Assembly (NCBI GenBank): GCA_031253995.1
Contig: JAIRVG010000065.1
Location: 1-64,000 of the forward strand
DNA length: 64,000 nt
Reading direction: 5' to 3'
DNA from: Paucimonas sp.
GTDB lineage: Bacteria; Pseudomonadota; Gammaproteobacteria; Pseudomonadales; Pseudomonadaceae
The position numbers and the translations under genes are program-made. Numbering within the stretch: the stretch's first letter is position 1; each line of letters starts with the position of its first letter. Shown here in pieces: positions 25,401 to 33,667 of this stretch. A model generated the notes under the pieces. That model saw only the letters and a list, made by a program, of their open reading frames with translations, did not search any database and was not told the origin of the DNA.

Positions 25401-27074
25401 TTACGCCGCCTTGGCTTCCTGCTGGCTCAGCGAGCGGTTCAGGGCGCTGAACAGCGCCTTGAAGCTGGCGGTGGTGATGTTCTCGTCGATCCCCACACCA
25501 TGCACCGGGCGACCACCGGCCACACGCAGTTCGATGTAGGCCGCGGCCTTGGCGTTGGTGCCGGCACCGATCGCGTGTTCGTTGTAGTCCATGATCTCCA
25601 CGCTGACCGGCAAGCCGGCGACCAGCGCTTCCAGCGCGCCGTTGCCTTTACCGCGCCAGTGCAGGGTGGTTTCGCCTTCGCCGGCGACTTCCACTTCCAC
25701 GGCGCTGTGGCCGTTCTCTTCCTGCAGGCGATGGCTGACCAGCGCGTACGGCGTGTTGGCTTGCAGGTACTCTTTGTGCAGCAAGCTGTAGATCTGCTGA
25801 GCGGTCATCTCGAGGCCCAGGCGGTCGGTCTCGCCCTGTACCACCTGGCTGAACTCGATCTGCATGCGGCGTGGCAGGCTGATGCCGTACTCCTGCTCGA
25901 GCAGGTAGGTGATGCCGCCTTTGCCGGATTGGCTGTTGACGCGGATCACCGCCTCGTAGCTGCGGCCGATGTCGGCCGGGTCGATCGGCAGATACGGCAC
26001 TTCCCACAGGGCGTCGTCCTTCTGCTGGGCGAAGCCCTTGCGGATGGCGTCCTGGTGCGAGCCGGAGAACGCGGTGTGGACCAGGTCGCCGACGTACGGG
26101 TGACGTGGGTGCACCGGCAGCTGGTTGCATTCCTCGACGACCTTGCGCACGCCGTCGATGTCGGAGAAGTCCAGCTCAGGGTCGATGCCCTGGGTGTACA
26201 GGTTCAGTGCCAGGGTCACCAGGTCGACGTTGCCGGTACGCTCGCCGTTGCCGAACAGGCAGCCTTCGGCACGGTCGGCGCCAGCCATCAGGCCCAGCTC
26301 GGTGGCGGCAACGCCGGTGCCACGGTCGTTGTGGGTGTGCAGGCTGATGATCACGCTGTCGCGACGGCTGACGTTGCGGCAGAACCACTCGATCTGGTCG
26401 GCGTAGACGTTCGGCGTCGAGACTTCGACGGTGGCCGGCAGGTTGAGGATGATCTTGTGCTCGGGGGTCGGGTTCCAGACTTCGATGACCGCGTCGCAGA
26501 CTTCCTTGGCGAACTCCATCTCGGTGGCGCTGAAGGTTTCTGGCGAGTACTGGAAGGTCCACTGGGTGTCCGGCTGCTGGGCTGCGTACTTGACGAACAG
26601 CTTGGCCGCGTTCACCGCGATGTCCTTCACGCCTTGCTTGTCCTGGTTGAAGACGATGCGGCGGAACGACGGGCAGGTGGCGTTGTACAGGTGGACGATG
26701 GCCTTCTTGGCGCCGCGCAGGGATTCGAAGGTCCGTGCGATCAGGTCTTCGCGGGCCTGGGTCAGGACCTGGATGGTGGTGTCGTCAGGGATGTGGCCGT
26801 CTTCGATCAGGGTGCGGACGAAGTCGAAGTCGGTTTGCGAGGCCGAAGGGAACGAGGCTTCGATTTCCTTCACGCCCACGCTGACCAGGGTCTTCCAGAA
26901 GCGCAGTTTCTTTTCCGAGTCCATCGGCTCGATCAGCGACTGGTTGCCGTCGCGCAGGTCGGAGCTGCACCAGATCGGCGCCTGGGTGATGGTCTTCGAC
27001 GGCCAGGTGCGGTCAGGCAGGTCGATGGTCGGGAACGCGCGGTACTTCTTCGAAGGGTCTTTGAGCATGGTCAT
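25401..27074 (-). CDS. leuA: 2-isopropylmalate synthase
   Basis: A 557-residue enzyme (long LeuA type 2 form) condensing acetyl-CoA with 2-oxoisovalerate, the first step of leucine synthesis. The metal-binding WCSSDLRDGNQSL is near residues 31-43 and the second metal motif SLHTHNDRGTGVAATELGL near 243-261. A C-terminal regulatory domain (about 430-557) carries the leucine-feedback fold. The gene stands alone between two terminators. A 25-codon leader ORF with five leucines lies upstream. Confidence 0.95.
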   Translation of the reverse strand: MTMLKDPSKKYRAFPTIDLPDRTWPSKTITQAPIWCSSDLRDGNQSLIEPMDSEKKLRFWKTLVSVGVKEIEASFPSASQTDFDFVRTLIEDGHIPDDTTIQVLTQAREDLIARTFESLRGAKKAIVHLYNATCPSFRRIVFNQDKQGVKDIAVNAAKLFVKYAAQQPDTQWTFQYSPETFSATEMEFAKEVCDAVIEVWNPTPEHKIILNLPATVEVSTPNVYADQIEWFCRNVSRRDSVIISLHTHNDRGTGVAATELGLMAGADRAEGCLFGNGERTGNVDLVTLALNLYTQGIDPELDFSDIDGVRKVVEECNQLPVHPRHPYVGDLVHTAFSGSHQDAIRKGFAQQKDDALWEVPYLPIDPADIGRSYEAVIRVNSQSGKGGITYLLEQEYGISLPRRMQIEFSQVVQGETDRLGLEMTAQQIYSLLHKEYLQANTPYALVSHRLQEENGHSAVEVEVAGEGETTLHWRGKGNGALEALVAGLPVSVEIMDYNEHAIGAGTNAKAAAYIELRVAGGRPVHGVGIDENITTASFKALFSALNRSLSQQEAKAA

Positions 27075-27149
27075 GTGAGCAATCCTTGAATGCGGCCTGG
27101 AACGGGCCTGCCGAAACTGAAAATTTTTGGATGGGCGAGGCGACGCGGT

Positions 27150-27227
27150 TCAGCTTGGTAGTCGTGCACTGACCAGGCAAAGGCTGCGGTGTTGACGAAG
27201 ACGGATGAGGGTTTCAAAGGTTTTCAT
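27150..27227 (-). CDS. Putative 25-residue leader peptide of leuA
   Basis: The small frame reads MKTFETLIRLRQHRSLCLVS and ends ARLPS, so five of 25 residues are Leu and four are Arg. ATG 27227 has an AGGG stretch about seven bases upstream, and the stop lies 75 bp before leuA. Its place in the leuA leader suggests sensing of charged leucyl-tRNA, or simply translation-coupled control. I could not fold a clear terminator/antiterminator pair by eye. The stretch 27228-27333 holds no other gene. Confidence 0.5.
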   Translation of the reverse strand: MKTFETLIRLRQHRSLCLVSARLPS

Positions 27228-27333
27228 GCCCTCAACCCTACCCAGTGGGGTGAAAGATGGCAAGCGCCTCGGAAAAATTGATAGAAATGTGCGGAAACAG
27301 CAATTTATCGGCATTTAATCGCGCACTGAAACG

Positions 27334-27364
27334 AAAAAGACCGCGTCGGTTGCGCGGTCTTTTT
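27334..27364 (-). terminator. Terminator after the M23 peptidase gene
   Basis: AAAAAGACCGCG (27334-27345) pairs with CGCGGTCTTTTT (27353-27364) around a 7-base loop. It is placed 33 bp past the stop of the minus-strand peptidase gene. Confidence 0.9.
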
Positions 27365-27396
27365 GATTGGCGCAAGGGCGCCGTTCGGCTTGTTGC

Positions 27397-28221
27397 TCAG
27401 GGCTGGAAGGCGCCGATGAAAATCGCCGGGTCGACCCGCGCGTCGTTGAGGCTGACGTTCCAGTGCATGTGCGGGCCGGTGGCGCGGCCGGTGGAGCCGA
27501 CCTTGCCGACCACCGCACCGCGGGTCAGGACCTGGCCGGGCTTCACGTCGATCTTCGACAGGTGGCAGAACATGCTGATGAAGCCCTGGCCGTGGTCGAC
27601 GAATACCGTGTTGCCATTGAAGAAGTAATTGCCGGTGAGGATCACCTTGCCGTTGGCCGGGGTCTTGATCGGGGTGCCGGCGGGCACGGCGAAGTCGAGG
27701 CCGGAATGCGGGTTGCGTTCCTCGCCATTGAAGAAGCGACGCACGCCGAAGCGGCTCGACAGCGGGCCGTTGACCGGCTTGTCCAGCAGCAGGTTGCTCG
27801 GCGTGCCCGGGCTGAAGCTGCGGTAGGCCTTGATCTGCTCGGCCAGCTCGGCGTCGATGCGCTTGAGGTCGGCCGGGTTCGGGTTGACCTGGCGCTGGTT
27901 CTTCAGGGTTATGCGTTGTTCCTGGTACTTCTTGCTGCCCACGGTGAAGCTCAGGTTGCGGCCGCCCTGGGTCAGGGTCGCGGTGCCGGGCTTCTGGGTC
28001 AGCGGCAGGCCGACGATGGCCAGCCAGTTGGCACCTTCCTTCACCACCAGTACCGGCTTGCCATCGAAGCGTGCGGTCAGTGGCTGGGCCGAGGGGCCGA
28101 GGTCGACCACGGCGACGCCGCCGGGTACCGGCTTGTTCAACTGGCGGGTGATGTAGCTGGCGTGGGCGCTGCTGGCGAAGGTCAGGCACAGCAGGAACAG
28201 GGATACGAGCAGTCGTGGCAT
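27397..28221 (-). CDS. Periplasmic M23 (LytM-type) metallopeptidase
   Basis: A 274-residue exported cell-wall endopeptidase. The signal peptide covers about residues 1-21 (LLVSLFLLCLTFASSAHA). A beta-rich N-terminal part is followed by the M23 domain at about 165-270. Zinc ligands are in NPHSGLDFAVP (His and Asp) and the HxH of GPHMHWNV. Key residues are intact, so it is likely active on peptidoglycan cross-links rather than a degenerate EnvC/NlpD activator. It lies 3 bp downstream of xseA on the same strand, probably cotranscribed. Confidence 0.92.
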   Translation of the reverse strand: MPRLLVSLFLLCLTFASSAHASYITRQLNKPVPGGVAVVDLGPSAQPLTARFDGKPVLVVKEGANWLAIVGLPLTQKPGTATLTQGGRNLSFTVGSKKYQEQRITLKNQRQVNPNPADLKRIDAELAEQIKAYRSFSPGTPSNLLLDKPVNGPLSSRFGVRRFFNGEERNPHSGLDFAVPAGTPIKTPANGKVILTGNYFFNGNTVFVDHGQGFISMFCHLSKIDVKPGQVLTRGAVVGKVGSTGRATGPHMHWNVSLNDARVDPAIFIGAFQP

Positions 28222-28224
28222 GTG

Positions 28225-29604
28225 TCAGTCCAGAAGGGAAAGCGTGACCGGAGTCTGGTGGTTGTCTTCGACCCGCACCAGCAATTCGCCTTCGCCGAGG
28301 CGGGCCTTCAGGCGCTGGCCATTTTGCGTTTGCGCCGCGCTGCGGATCGCCTGGCCGCGTTCGTCGAGAAGAATGCTGTAGCCGCGGCCGAGGGTCGCCA
28401 GCGGGCTGACCACGTCGAGCATCTGCACCTGGGCCTGGAGGCGCTGGCGACGGTCCTTGAGGGTGTCGCGCATGGCTTTGGGCAGGCGTTCGGCGAGGTT
28501 GTCCAGGCGCTGCTTGAGCAGGGCCAGGGTGCGTCCCGGATGCTGGGCGGCGAGGCGCGTGTCGAGGCGTGCCAGGCGCTCGCGGCGCTGGTTGAGGCGC
28601 TGCTCGAAGGCGCGGCGCAGGCGCATGTCCAGGTCGTCGAGACGCTGGGCCTGCTGGCGCAGGCGTTCGCCGGGGTGACGCAGGCGCCGGCTCAGGCCGT
28701 CGAGGCGCAGGCGGTCGTGCATCAGGCGGTTCTGGATGCGCAGCAGCAGGCGGCGTTGCAGGCTTTCCAGGCGACGTTGCAGGTCGCTGCTGTCCGGCGC
28801 CAGCAGCTCGGCGGCGGCGGACGGGGTCGGGGCGCGGACGTCGGCGACGAAGTCGCTGATGGATACGTCGGTTTCATGCCCCACGGCGCTGACGATCGGC
28901 GTCACGCAGGCGGCGATGGCGCGGGCCACGGCTTCCTCGTTGAAGCACCAGAGGTCTTCCAGCGAGCCGCCGCCGCGGGCCAGGATCAGGGCGTCGAAGC
29001 CCTGGGCGTCGGCTTTCTGGATGGCGCGGACGATCTGGCTGATGGCCTCGCGGCCCTGCACTGCGGTGGGCAGCAGGTTCAGCTCGACCTGCGGCGCGCG
29101 GCGGCGGAACACGCTGATGATGTCGCGGATCACCGCGCCGGTGGGCGAACTGATGATGCCGATGCGCTGCGGATGGGCGGGCAGGGCGCGCTTGCGCTCG
29201 GCGGCGAACAGGCCTTCGGCGCCGAGTTTCTCCTTCAGCGCTTCGAAGGCCAGGCGCAGGGCGCCGTCGCCGGCCGGCTCGACGGTGTCGAGGATCAACT
29301 GGTAGTCGCCGCGGCCCTCGAACAGCGAGACCTTGCCGCGCACCTTGACCGCCAGGCCGTCGCGCAGGGCCTGGCGGACCCGCGCGGCATTGTTGCGGAA
29401 CAGCGCGCAACGCACCTGGGCACCGCTGTCCTTGAGGGTGAAGTAGACGTGGCCGGAAGCCGGGCGGGCGAGGTTGGATATCTCGCCCTCGACCCAGATG
29501 CTGCTGAAGACATCTTCCAGCAGCACGCGGGCGCGGCCGTTGAGTTGGCTGACGGTGAGGACTTCACGGTCCAGGCCTAGGCGTTCGAAAGGGTCTCTGA
29601 TCAT
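28225..29604 (-). CDS. xseA: Exodeoxyribonuclease VII large subunit
   Basis: A 459-residue nuclease subunit. The N-terminal OB fold (LNGRARVLLEDVFSSIWVEGEISN) covers residues 18-105. The catalytic part follows (ISSPTGAVIRDIISVFRRR, RGGGSLEDLWCFNEE, ISAVGHETD-like SAVGHETDVSISDFVADVRAPTPSAAAE). A long Arg/Leu-rich coiled coil spans about 270-400. It works with XseB, not in this window, to degrade single-stranded DNA. All family motifs are present. Confidence 0.95.
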   Translation of the reverse strand: MIRDPFERLGLDREVLTVSQLNGRARVLLEDVFSSIWVEGEISNLARPASGHVYFTLKDSGAQVRCALFRNNAARVRQALRDGLAVKVRGKVSLFEGRGDYQLILDTVEPAGDGALRLAFEALKEKLGAEGLFAAERKRALPAHPQRIGIISSPTGAVIRDIISVFRRRAPQVELNLLPTAVQGREAISQIVRAIQKADAQGFDALILARGGGSLEDLWCFNEEAVARAIAACVTPIVSAVGHETDVSISDFVADVRAPTPSAAAELLAPDSSDLQRRLESLQRRLLLRIQNRLMHDRLRLDGLSRRLRHPGERLRQQAQRLDDLDMRLRRAFEQRLNQRRERLARLDTRLAAQHPGRTLALLKQRLDNLAERLPKAMRDTLKDRRQRLQAQVQMLDVVSPLATLGRGYSILLDERGQAIRSAAQTQNGQRLKARLGEGELLVRVEDNHQTPVTLSLLD

Positions 29605-29654
29605 GGGGTGGGACTATAAAGGATCGTGGGTGCGGGTGTCACAAGGTCGAAAGA

Positions 29655-29682
29655 GCGTCGCTCCCACAGGGTCCGCGGCGTG
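29655..29682. repeat. REP-like half element
   Basis: GCGTCGCTCCCACAGGGTCCGCGG carries the GCTCCCACAG core of the REP family. It sits alone between the 3' end of the transglutaminase-like gene and the start of xseA. Confidence 0.5.
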
Positions 29683-29693
29683 CTTTTGATCTT

Positions 29694-30428
29694 CTACCGA
29701 TGATCGCAGACCTGATTGCCTGCTCCGCCCCCACGAATCCGCCGCACATTATCGTTGAGCGCCTTGTAGAAGAAGTTGCGATACAGCCAGCCCTTCACCC
29801 CGTTCAGGTTGGTCTTGTGCTCGCGGTAGAAATCATCCGGCGAGGCATACAGCCCCAGCTCCCGGGCAATGCCTTCCCGCTGGATATAGGTGTCGCCCCC
29901 AGTCCATTGCACGGCCGGCCTGGCCAGGCACGAGGTGGCCACCGCATAACCCACGAAAGCGTGCTGGCAGTCGCTGAACCTGTCCTGCACCGCACGCAGG
30001 TAGCGCTCGTCGAGAATCACGCCTTCCAGCACCACCCACTGGCCCTGCAGTTCGACCTCGACCCAGGTATGCAGGATTTCCCGCGGCGCCATGAAATACA
30101 CGAATGCGGTCATCGCGCCTTTCTGCAGGCGCTTGTCGATGGTGAAGGCACGCAGCCGGCAGGGAATACCCAGCGCGCGTAGCAGCGCCATCAGCAGGTT
30201 CGACTTGGTATTGCAGTGTCCCAGGCCCTCGTCGAGGATCGCCGAGGCCGGCAGGCTGTCGGCGCCGGCGTTGTAGCCGAAGAGGATTTCGTCGCGGCAG
30301 AACTCGTACACGGCCCGTGCTGCCTGTTCCGTCGGCAGTTGGCGCCAGCCGCGGGCGTCGATGAGGTTGCTGATCACCGGGACGTCGAAGTCGAGGATCG
30401 CGGTACGTTGCAGATAGTCCTGGTTCAT
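29694..30428 (-). CDS. Transglutaminase-like cysteine protein
   Basis: A 244-residue protein with the transglutaminase-like fold. Catalytic Cys72 is in GLGHCNTKSNLL, His120 in ILHTWVEV, and an Asp follows at 140 (ILDERYL). No signal peptide is seen, so it is probably cytoplasmic. ATG 30428 has AAGGAGG in good position; the open frame extends eight codons upstream. It is 44 bp downstream of the LysR gene on the same strand. Substrate unknown; such proteins are proteases or amidases more often than cross-linkers. Confidence 0.8.
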   Translation of the reverse strand: MNQDYLQRTAILDFDVPVISNLIDARGWRQLPTEQAARAVYEFCRDEILFGYNAGADSLPASAILDEGLGHCNTKSNLLMALLRALGIPCRLRAFTIDKRLQKGAMTAFVYFMAPREILHTWVEVELQGQWVVLEGVILDERYLRAVQDRFSDCQHAFVGYAVATSCLARPAVQWTGGDTYIQREGIARELGLYASPDDFYREHKTNLNGVKGWLYRNFFYKALNDNVRRIRGGGAGNQVCDHR

Positions 30429-30472
30429 GGCAAAGCCTCCTTGTTTTGCCAAGGCTGGACCCTGTAGTTACT

Positions 30473-31363
30473 TCAGGGGCAAGTGGTTCGCATATGCGCC
30501 AGGAATTGCCTGACCAGCGTCCCGGCATCGCGGCGGTAGGCGATCGCCACGGTGCTCACGCAGCCCGGGTCGTCCAGGGGAATGAAGCGCAGTGCCGCCG
30601 GGGCAATGTCCTGCATGCAGCGGGGCAACAGGGCGACACCGAACCCCGCCTGGATCAGCTGCAACTGGGTGGTCTTGCGCGACACCACCCGCGCCGGCCG
30701 CGGGAAGAACCCGGTCGCCATGCACAGCTCCGCCGACAGGTAGCTGAGCCCGCCGCGCTGGCGATGGGGGATGGAGATGAAGGCCTCTTCGCGCAGGTCC
30801 GCCAGATGCACGCTGCGCCTGCCGGCCAGCGGGTGGGAGCCGGCCACCGCTAGCAATAGCGGTTCCTCCAGCAGCGGCTCGACGCACAACCCTTCATGCT
30901 GGCGCAGCACCGGCAGGCGCAGCAGGCCGATATCCAGGCGGCCCTCGGCCAGTTCTTCAAGCTGGCCTTCCGAGGAAAGCTGGGCTATCTCCATGGACAC
31001 GCCCTCGTTGTCATGCAGATAACCACTGACTCGCTGCAACAAGGCGCCAGTCAATGGCACCGTGCTGGAATGGCTCAGACGCAAGCTGCCGCGTAGCCCC
31101 TGGCCAACGGCGCGGGCGAGGTCGCCGGCCTTGTCCAGGTCCTGCAGCAGGTTCCGAGCCCGAGGCAGGAACGCTGCACCGGCCGCCGTCAGCCGCGGCT
31201 GGCGCGCAGTACGTTCGAACAGCGCGGTGTCGAGTTGCTGTTCCAGTTCGCGGATCTGCCGGCTCAGGGCCGACTGGGCGATGTACAGGCGCTCGGCGGC
31301 GGCACTGAAGCTGCCGCTCTCGGCGATTTCGACGAAGTAACGCAACTGGCGGGTGGAAATCAT
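30473..31363 (-). CDS. LysR-family regulator
   Basis: A 296-residue regulator. The N-terminal winged helix (RQLRYFVEIAESGSFSAAAERLYIAQSALSRQIRELE) is residues 5-41. An effector domain follows (ISIPHRQRGG..., FGVALLPRCMQDIAP). It is divergent from a TauE/SafE transporter across a 101-bp gap, the usual arrangement for a LysR protein and its target. Effector unknown. Confidence 0.9.
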   Translation of the reverse strand: MISTRQLRYFVEIAESGSFSAAAERLYIAQSALSRQIRELEQQLDTALFERTARQPRLTAAGAAFLPRARNLLQDLDKAGDLARAVGQGLRGSLRLSHSSTVPLTGALLQRVSGYLHDNEGVSMEIAQLSSEGQLEELAEGRLDIGLLRLPVLRQHEGLCVEPLLEEPLLLAVAGSHPLAGRRSVHLADLREEAFISIPHRQRGGLSYLSAELCMATGFFPRPARVVSRKTTQLQLIQAGFGVALLPRCMQDIAPAALRFIPLDDPGCVSTVAIAYRRDAGTLVRQFLAHMRTTCP

Positions 31364-31464
31364 GAGCTATGCCGTTTCGAGATGGCTGATGGCGAAATTG
31401 CATATTAGTCGGCATGGCTACCGGCTGGCTAAGGTGCGTTGAAAACATTGAAGGTGCTGCCCGG

Positions 31465-32241
31465 ATGCTCTCGACCCTGTTCGCCCAACTGCCGTTTTCC
31501 ACCCTCGACTGGTTGCCGATCCTGCTGGGCGTGGCCGCCGCCTACGTGGTCTTCGGCATCGCCGGGTTCGGTACCGCGCTGGTGGCAGGGCCGGTATTGA
31601 TCAACTTCATGCCGCTGTCGCGGATCATCCCGCTGCTGGTACTGCTGGACTTCGTCGCCGCCTTCGGCAACTGGCTGCCGGCGCGCAAGGCGGTGGCGCG
31701 GGGTGAACTGCTGCGCCTGCTGCCGTTCATGGCCTTGGGCTGCACCCTGGGGGTGGTGTTCCTGCTCAACCTGCACGCCGACGTGCTGATGCTGCTGATG
31801 GGCCTGTTCGTCACGGCCTATGCGCTGTACAGCCTGGCGGTGAAGGTCAAGCCGGCCAACCTGGCGGCGGGCTGGTCGGTGCCGGCGGGGACCGTGGGCG
31901 GACTGTTCGGCGCCCTGTTCGGCAGTGGCGGCTTCCTCTATGCGCTCTACCTCAATGCCCGCCTGGACTCCACCGAACAGGCGCGGGCGACCCAGAGTGC
32001 ACTGATCAGTTGCAGCACCGTGGTACGCCTGAGCCTGTTCCTGATCGCGGGCGTCTATGCCGACTGGCCGCTGCTGCTCCTGGCCCTGTGCCTGCTGCCG
32101 ATGATGTTCCTCGGCCTGCGCATCGGCCGCCGCCTGACCCTGAACATGTCCCGCGAGGCCTTCGTGCGCCTGGTCACCTGGCTGGTGCTGGCCAGCGGCG
32201 TGGCGTTGATCGGTCGCTGGCTGAGTCAGGTCGCCTGGTAA
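31465..32241 (+). CDS. TauE/SafE-family membrane transporter
   Basis: A 258-residue inner-membrane protein with about eight spans, beginning near residues 11-40 (LDWLPILLGVAAAYVVFGIAGFGTALVAGP). The two similar halves each carry the family's glycine-rich loop (GIAGFGTALVAGP, GALFGSGGFLYALYL). The family exports small sulfonate or sulfite-type anions; the actual substrate is not evident. ATG 31465 fits the family; an open frame runs 17 codons further upstream. Probably controlled by the divergent LysR protein. Confidence 0.88.
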   Translation: MLSTLFAQLPFSTLDWLPILLGVAAAYVVFGIAGFGTALVAGPVLINFMPLSRIIPLLVLLDFVAAFGNWLPARKAVARGELLRLLPFMALGCTLGVVFLLNLHADVLMLLMGLFVTAYALYSLAVKVKPANLAAGWSVPAGTVGGLFGALFGSGGFLYALYLNARLDSTEQARATQSALISCSTVVRLSLFLIAGVYADWPLLLLALCLLPMMFLGLRIGRRLTLNMSREAFVRLVTWLVLASGVALIGRWLSQVAW

Positions 32242-32311
32242 GCGCCGATTTAGAGGCGTTGCGGTCTCTACCTGGTATTTCTGCCAGTTGTTGCCGGTGG
32301 TGCGACTTTTA

Positions 32312-32357
32312 AACTCCGGGACATGCCCTCCACCATCGAGAGGGTTGTTCCGGAGTT
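32312..32357 (+). promoter_or_regulatory. Hairpin enclosing the ribosome site of the next gene
   Basis: AACTCCGG (32312-32319) pairs with CCGGAGTT (32350-32357), and inner CCCTC (32326-32330) pairs with GAGGG (32340-32344). The right arm contains CGGAG, the only plausible Shine-Dalgarno for the ATG at 32364. Folded mRNA would hide it, suggesting translational control, for instance by temperature or a ligand. Confidence 0.55.
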
Positions 32358-32363
32358 ACTGCG

Positions 32364-32984
32364 ATGAAAGATATTCAAGCGTTCGTGCGCCACGGCAGCG
32401 GCCTGCTGCACCCCTTGTCCAAGGTCGGAGAAAACCGGATCTGGCAGGTCGCTCCTCAGCGCGAGCCCGTACAGGACAGCACCAGCTCCCTCGACAGCCA
32501 TTTCTCGGCCCTGTTCGAGTTGGTGGAAGGCGAGGAGCGACGGTCGTTCCTGCCCGAGACCGTAACCCTGTTCGATGTTCCGGGGTTCGCCGGCAAGCTC
32601 GTCACCGGACGCCATCATGCTGCGCCGCCGCACGAGGCCTACGAAGAGTCGGTAGGGGTCGCCTTTCTCGAAAATGTGCCGAACGGCTACTACCAACTGG
32701 CCGAACTGGGCGCGGATGCTCCGATCACCCTCAACTATGGTTTGTACTTCCGCAATCCGCCGTTCTACCCCGACGGCGATATAGCGTATTCCTTCGACGT
32801 GCTCAGCGGGACGCTCATCCTGATGAACGACTGGGAGCGGGGTGTGCTTGAGGGGCGTATGCGTGACGTCGTGGTCCGGGTCGACAAGATCGACGACCAG
32901 ATCGGCATCGGTCCCGATCGCCCTTACGAGTTGAAGATGATCAACGGCAGATTCAGGGTCAGCCTGTCAGATGCCGGCCGCTGA
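32364..32984 (+). CDS. Unknown protein with hairpin-sequestered start
   Basis: A 206-residue protein I do not recognise. No signal peptide, membrane span or Cys pair is visible. It is acidic and appears beta-rich in the middle (PETVTLFDVPGFAGKLVTG, GYYQLAELGADAPITLNYGLYFRNPPFY, IAYSFDVLSGTLILMNDWE). Phe/Tyr-Pro runs suggest a compact fold. It stands alone between the TauE gene and a zinc-ribbon gene on the same strand. Lower-GC stretches compared with neighbours hint at acquisition. It could be an immunity or binding protein, but nothing shows this directly. Confidence 0.65.
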   Translation: MKDIQAFVRHGSGLLHPLSKVGENRIWQVAPQREPVQDSTSSLDSHFSALFELVEGEERRSFLPETVTLFDVPGFAGKLVTGRHHAAPPHEAYEESVGVAFLENVPNGYYQLAELGADAPITLNYGLYFRNPPFYPDGDIAYSFDVLSGTLILMNDWERGVLEGRMRDVVVRVDKIDDQIGIGPDRPYELKMINGRFRVSLSDAGR

Positions 32985-33024
32985 CTCGGGTAGACTGGCG
33001 CTTTGAACCAATCCGACCGTTGTC

Positions 33025-33582
33025 ATGATCACCCAGAGCATCATCGTTCCCCGCATGTCCTCCATCCCCGTGCACGAAGCCCGTGCACGGGCCATCCTGC
33101 GCTGGCTGGTGCGCGAGAAGATCGTCGAGGAAAGCCTCAGCACCTGCGGCGGCACCGGCAACCGCATGGGCCACGCGATCGCCGAGGGCGCGCGCAAGAT
33201 CGTCGAGCGGCCGGAACTGCTGCCGTTCGGCAAGCGGGTCAACGGCCTGGAGATCGTCACCAAGCGCTGCATCTATACGCCGAACGAGGGTTTTCTCGAA
33301 GAAGCGGGCTGCCCGGAGTGTCGCCAGGAGATCGGCGAGGCCCTGTTCGACAGCCTGGAAGCATGGATGCCGGCCCAGACCGACAACTTCATCTGCCCCG
33401 AATGCGCCCACGAAGACGACATCAACGGCTTCCTGTTCCTCCAGCCATGTGCCTTTTCCAACCTGGGCTTCATCTTCAACGGGTGGGCTGACGCCGGTTT
33501 CAAGCCGGCCTTCCTCGACGCCTTCGCCGACTGGCTGGACCAGCCGGTGGCCGTGGTGCGGGTGAAGCTGTCGGGCAACTGA
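33025..33582 (+). CDS. Small zinc-ribbon protein of unknown role upstream of guaB
   Basis: A 185-residue protein sometimes labelled a sugar ABC transporter ATPase in Pseudomonas genomes, but no Walker motif is present. CPEC at residues 96-99 and CPEC at 124-127 would form one four-cysteine zinc site. The N-terminus is helical (HEARARAILRWLVREKIVEE) with a GGTGNRMGHAI turn. The start is ATG 33025 or ATG 33055; neither has a good SD. It lies 85 bp before guaB, with the guaB promoter between. Confidence 0.75.
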   Translation: MITQSIIVPRMSSIPVHEARARAILRWLVREKIVEESLSTCGGTGNRMGHAIAEGARKIVERPELLPFGKRVNGLEIVTKRCIYTPNEGFLEEAGCPECRQEIGEALFDSLEAWMPAQTDNFICPECAHEDDINGFLFLQPCAFSNLGFIFNGWADAGFKPAFLDAFADWLDQPVAVVRVKLSGN

Positions 33583-33601
33583 CCGAAGGCCCATCTTTAC
33601 A

Positions 33602-33630
33602 TTGAGCGAATCGGCGCGCATGAGTATAAT
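33602..33630 (+). promoter_or_regulatory. Sigma-70 promoter of guaB
   Basis: TTGAGC (33602-33607), 17 bases, then a perfect TATAAT (33625-33630). It lies 38 bp before the guaB ATG, so the leader is short. GGCGCGC repeats flank the -10 box. Confidence 0.8.
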
Positions 33631-33667
33631 GGCGCGCTTCCATTTTTCCCGCCCGGGAGCCCCCGCG

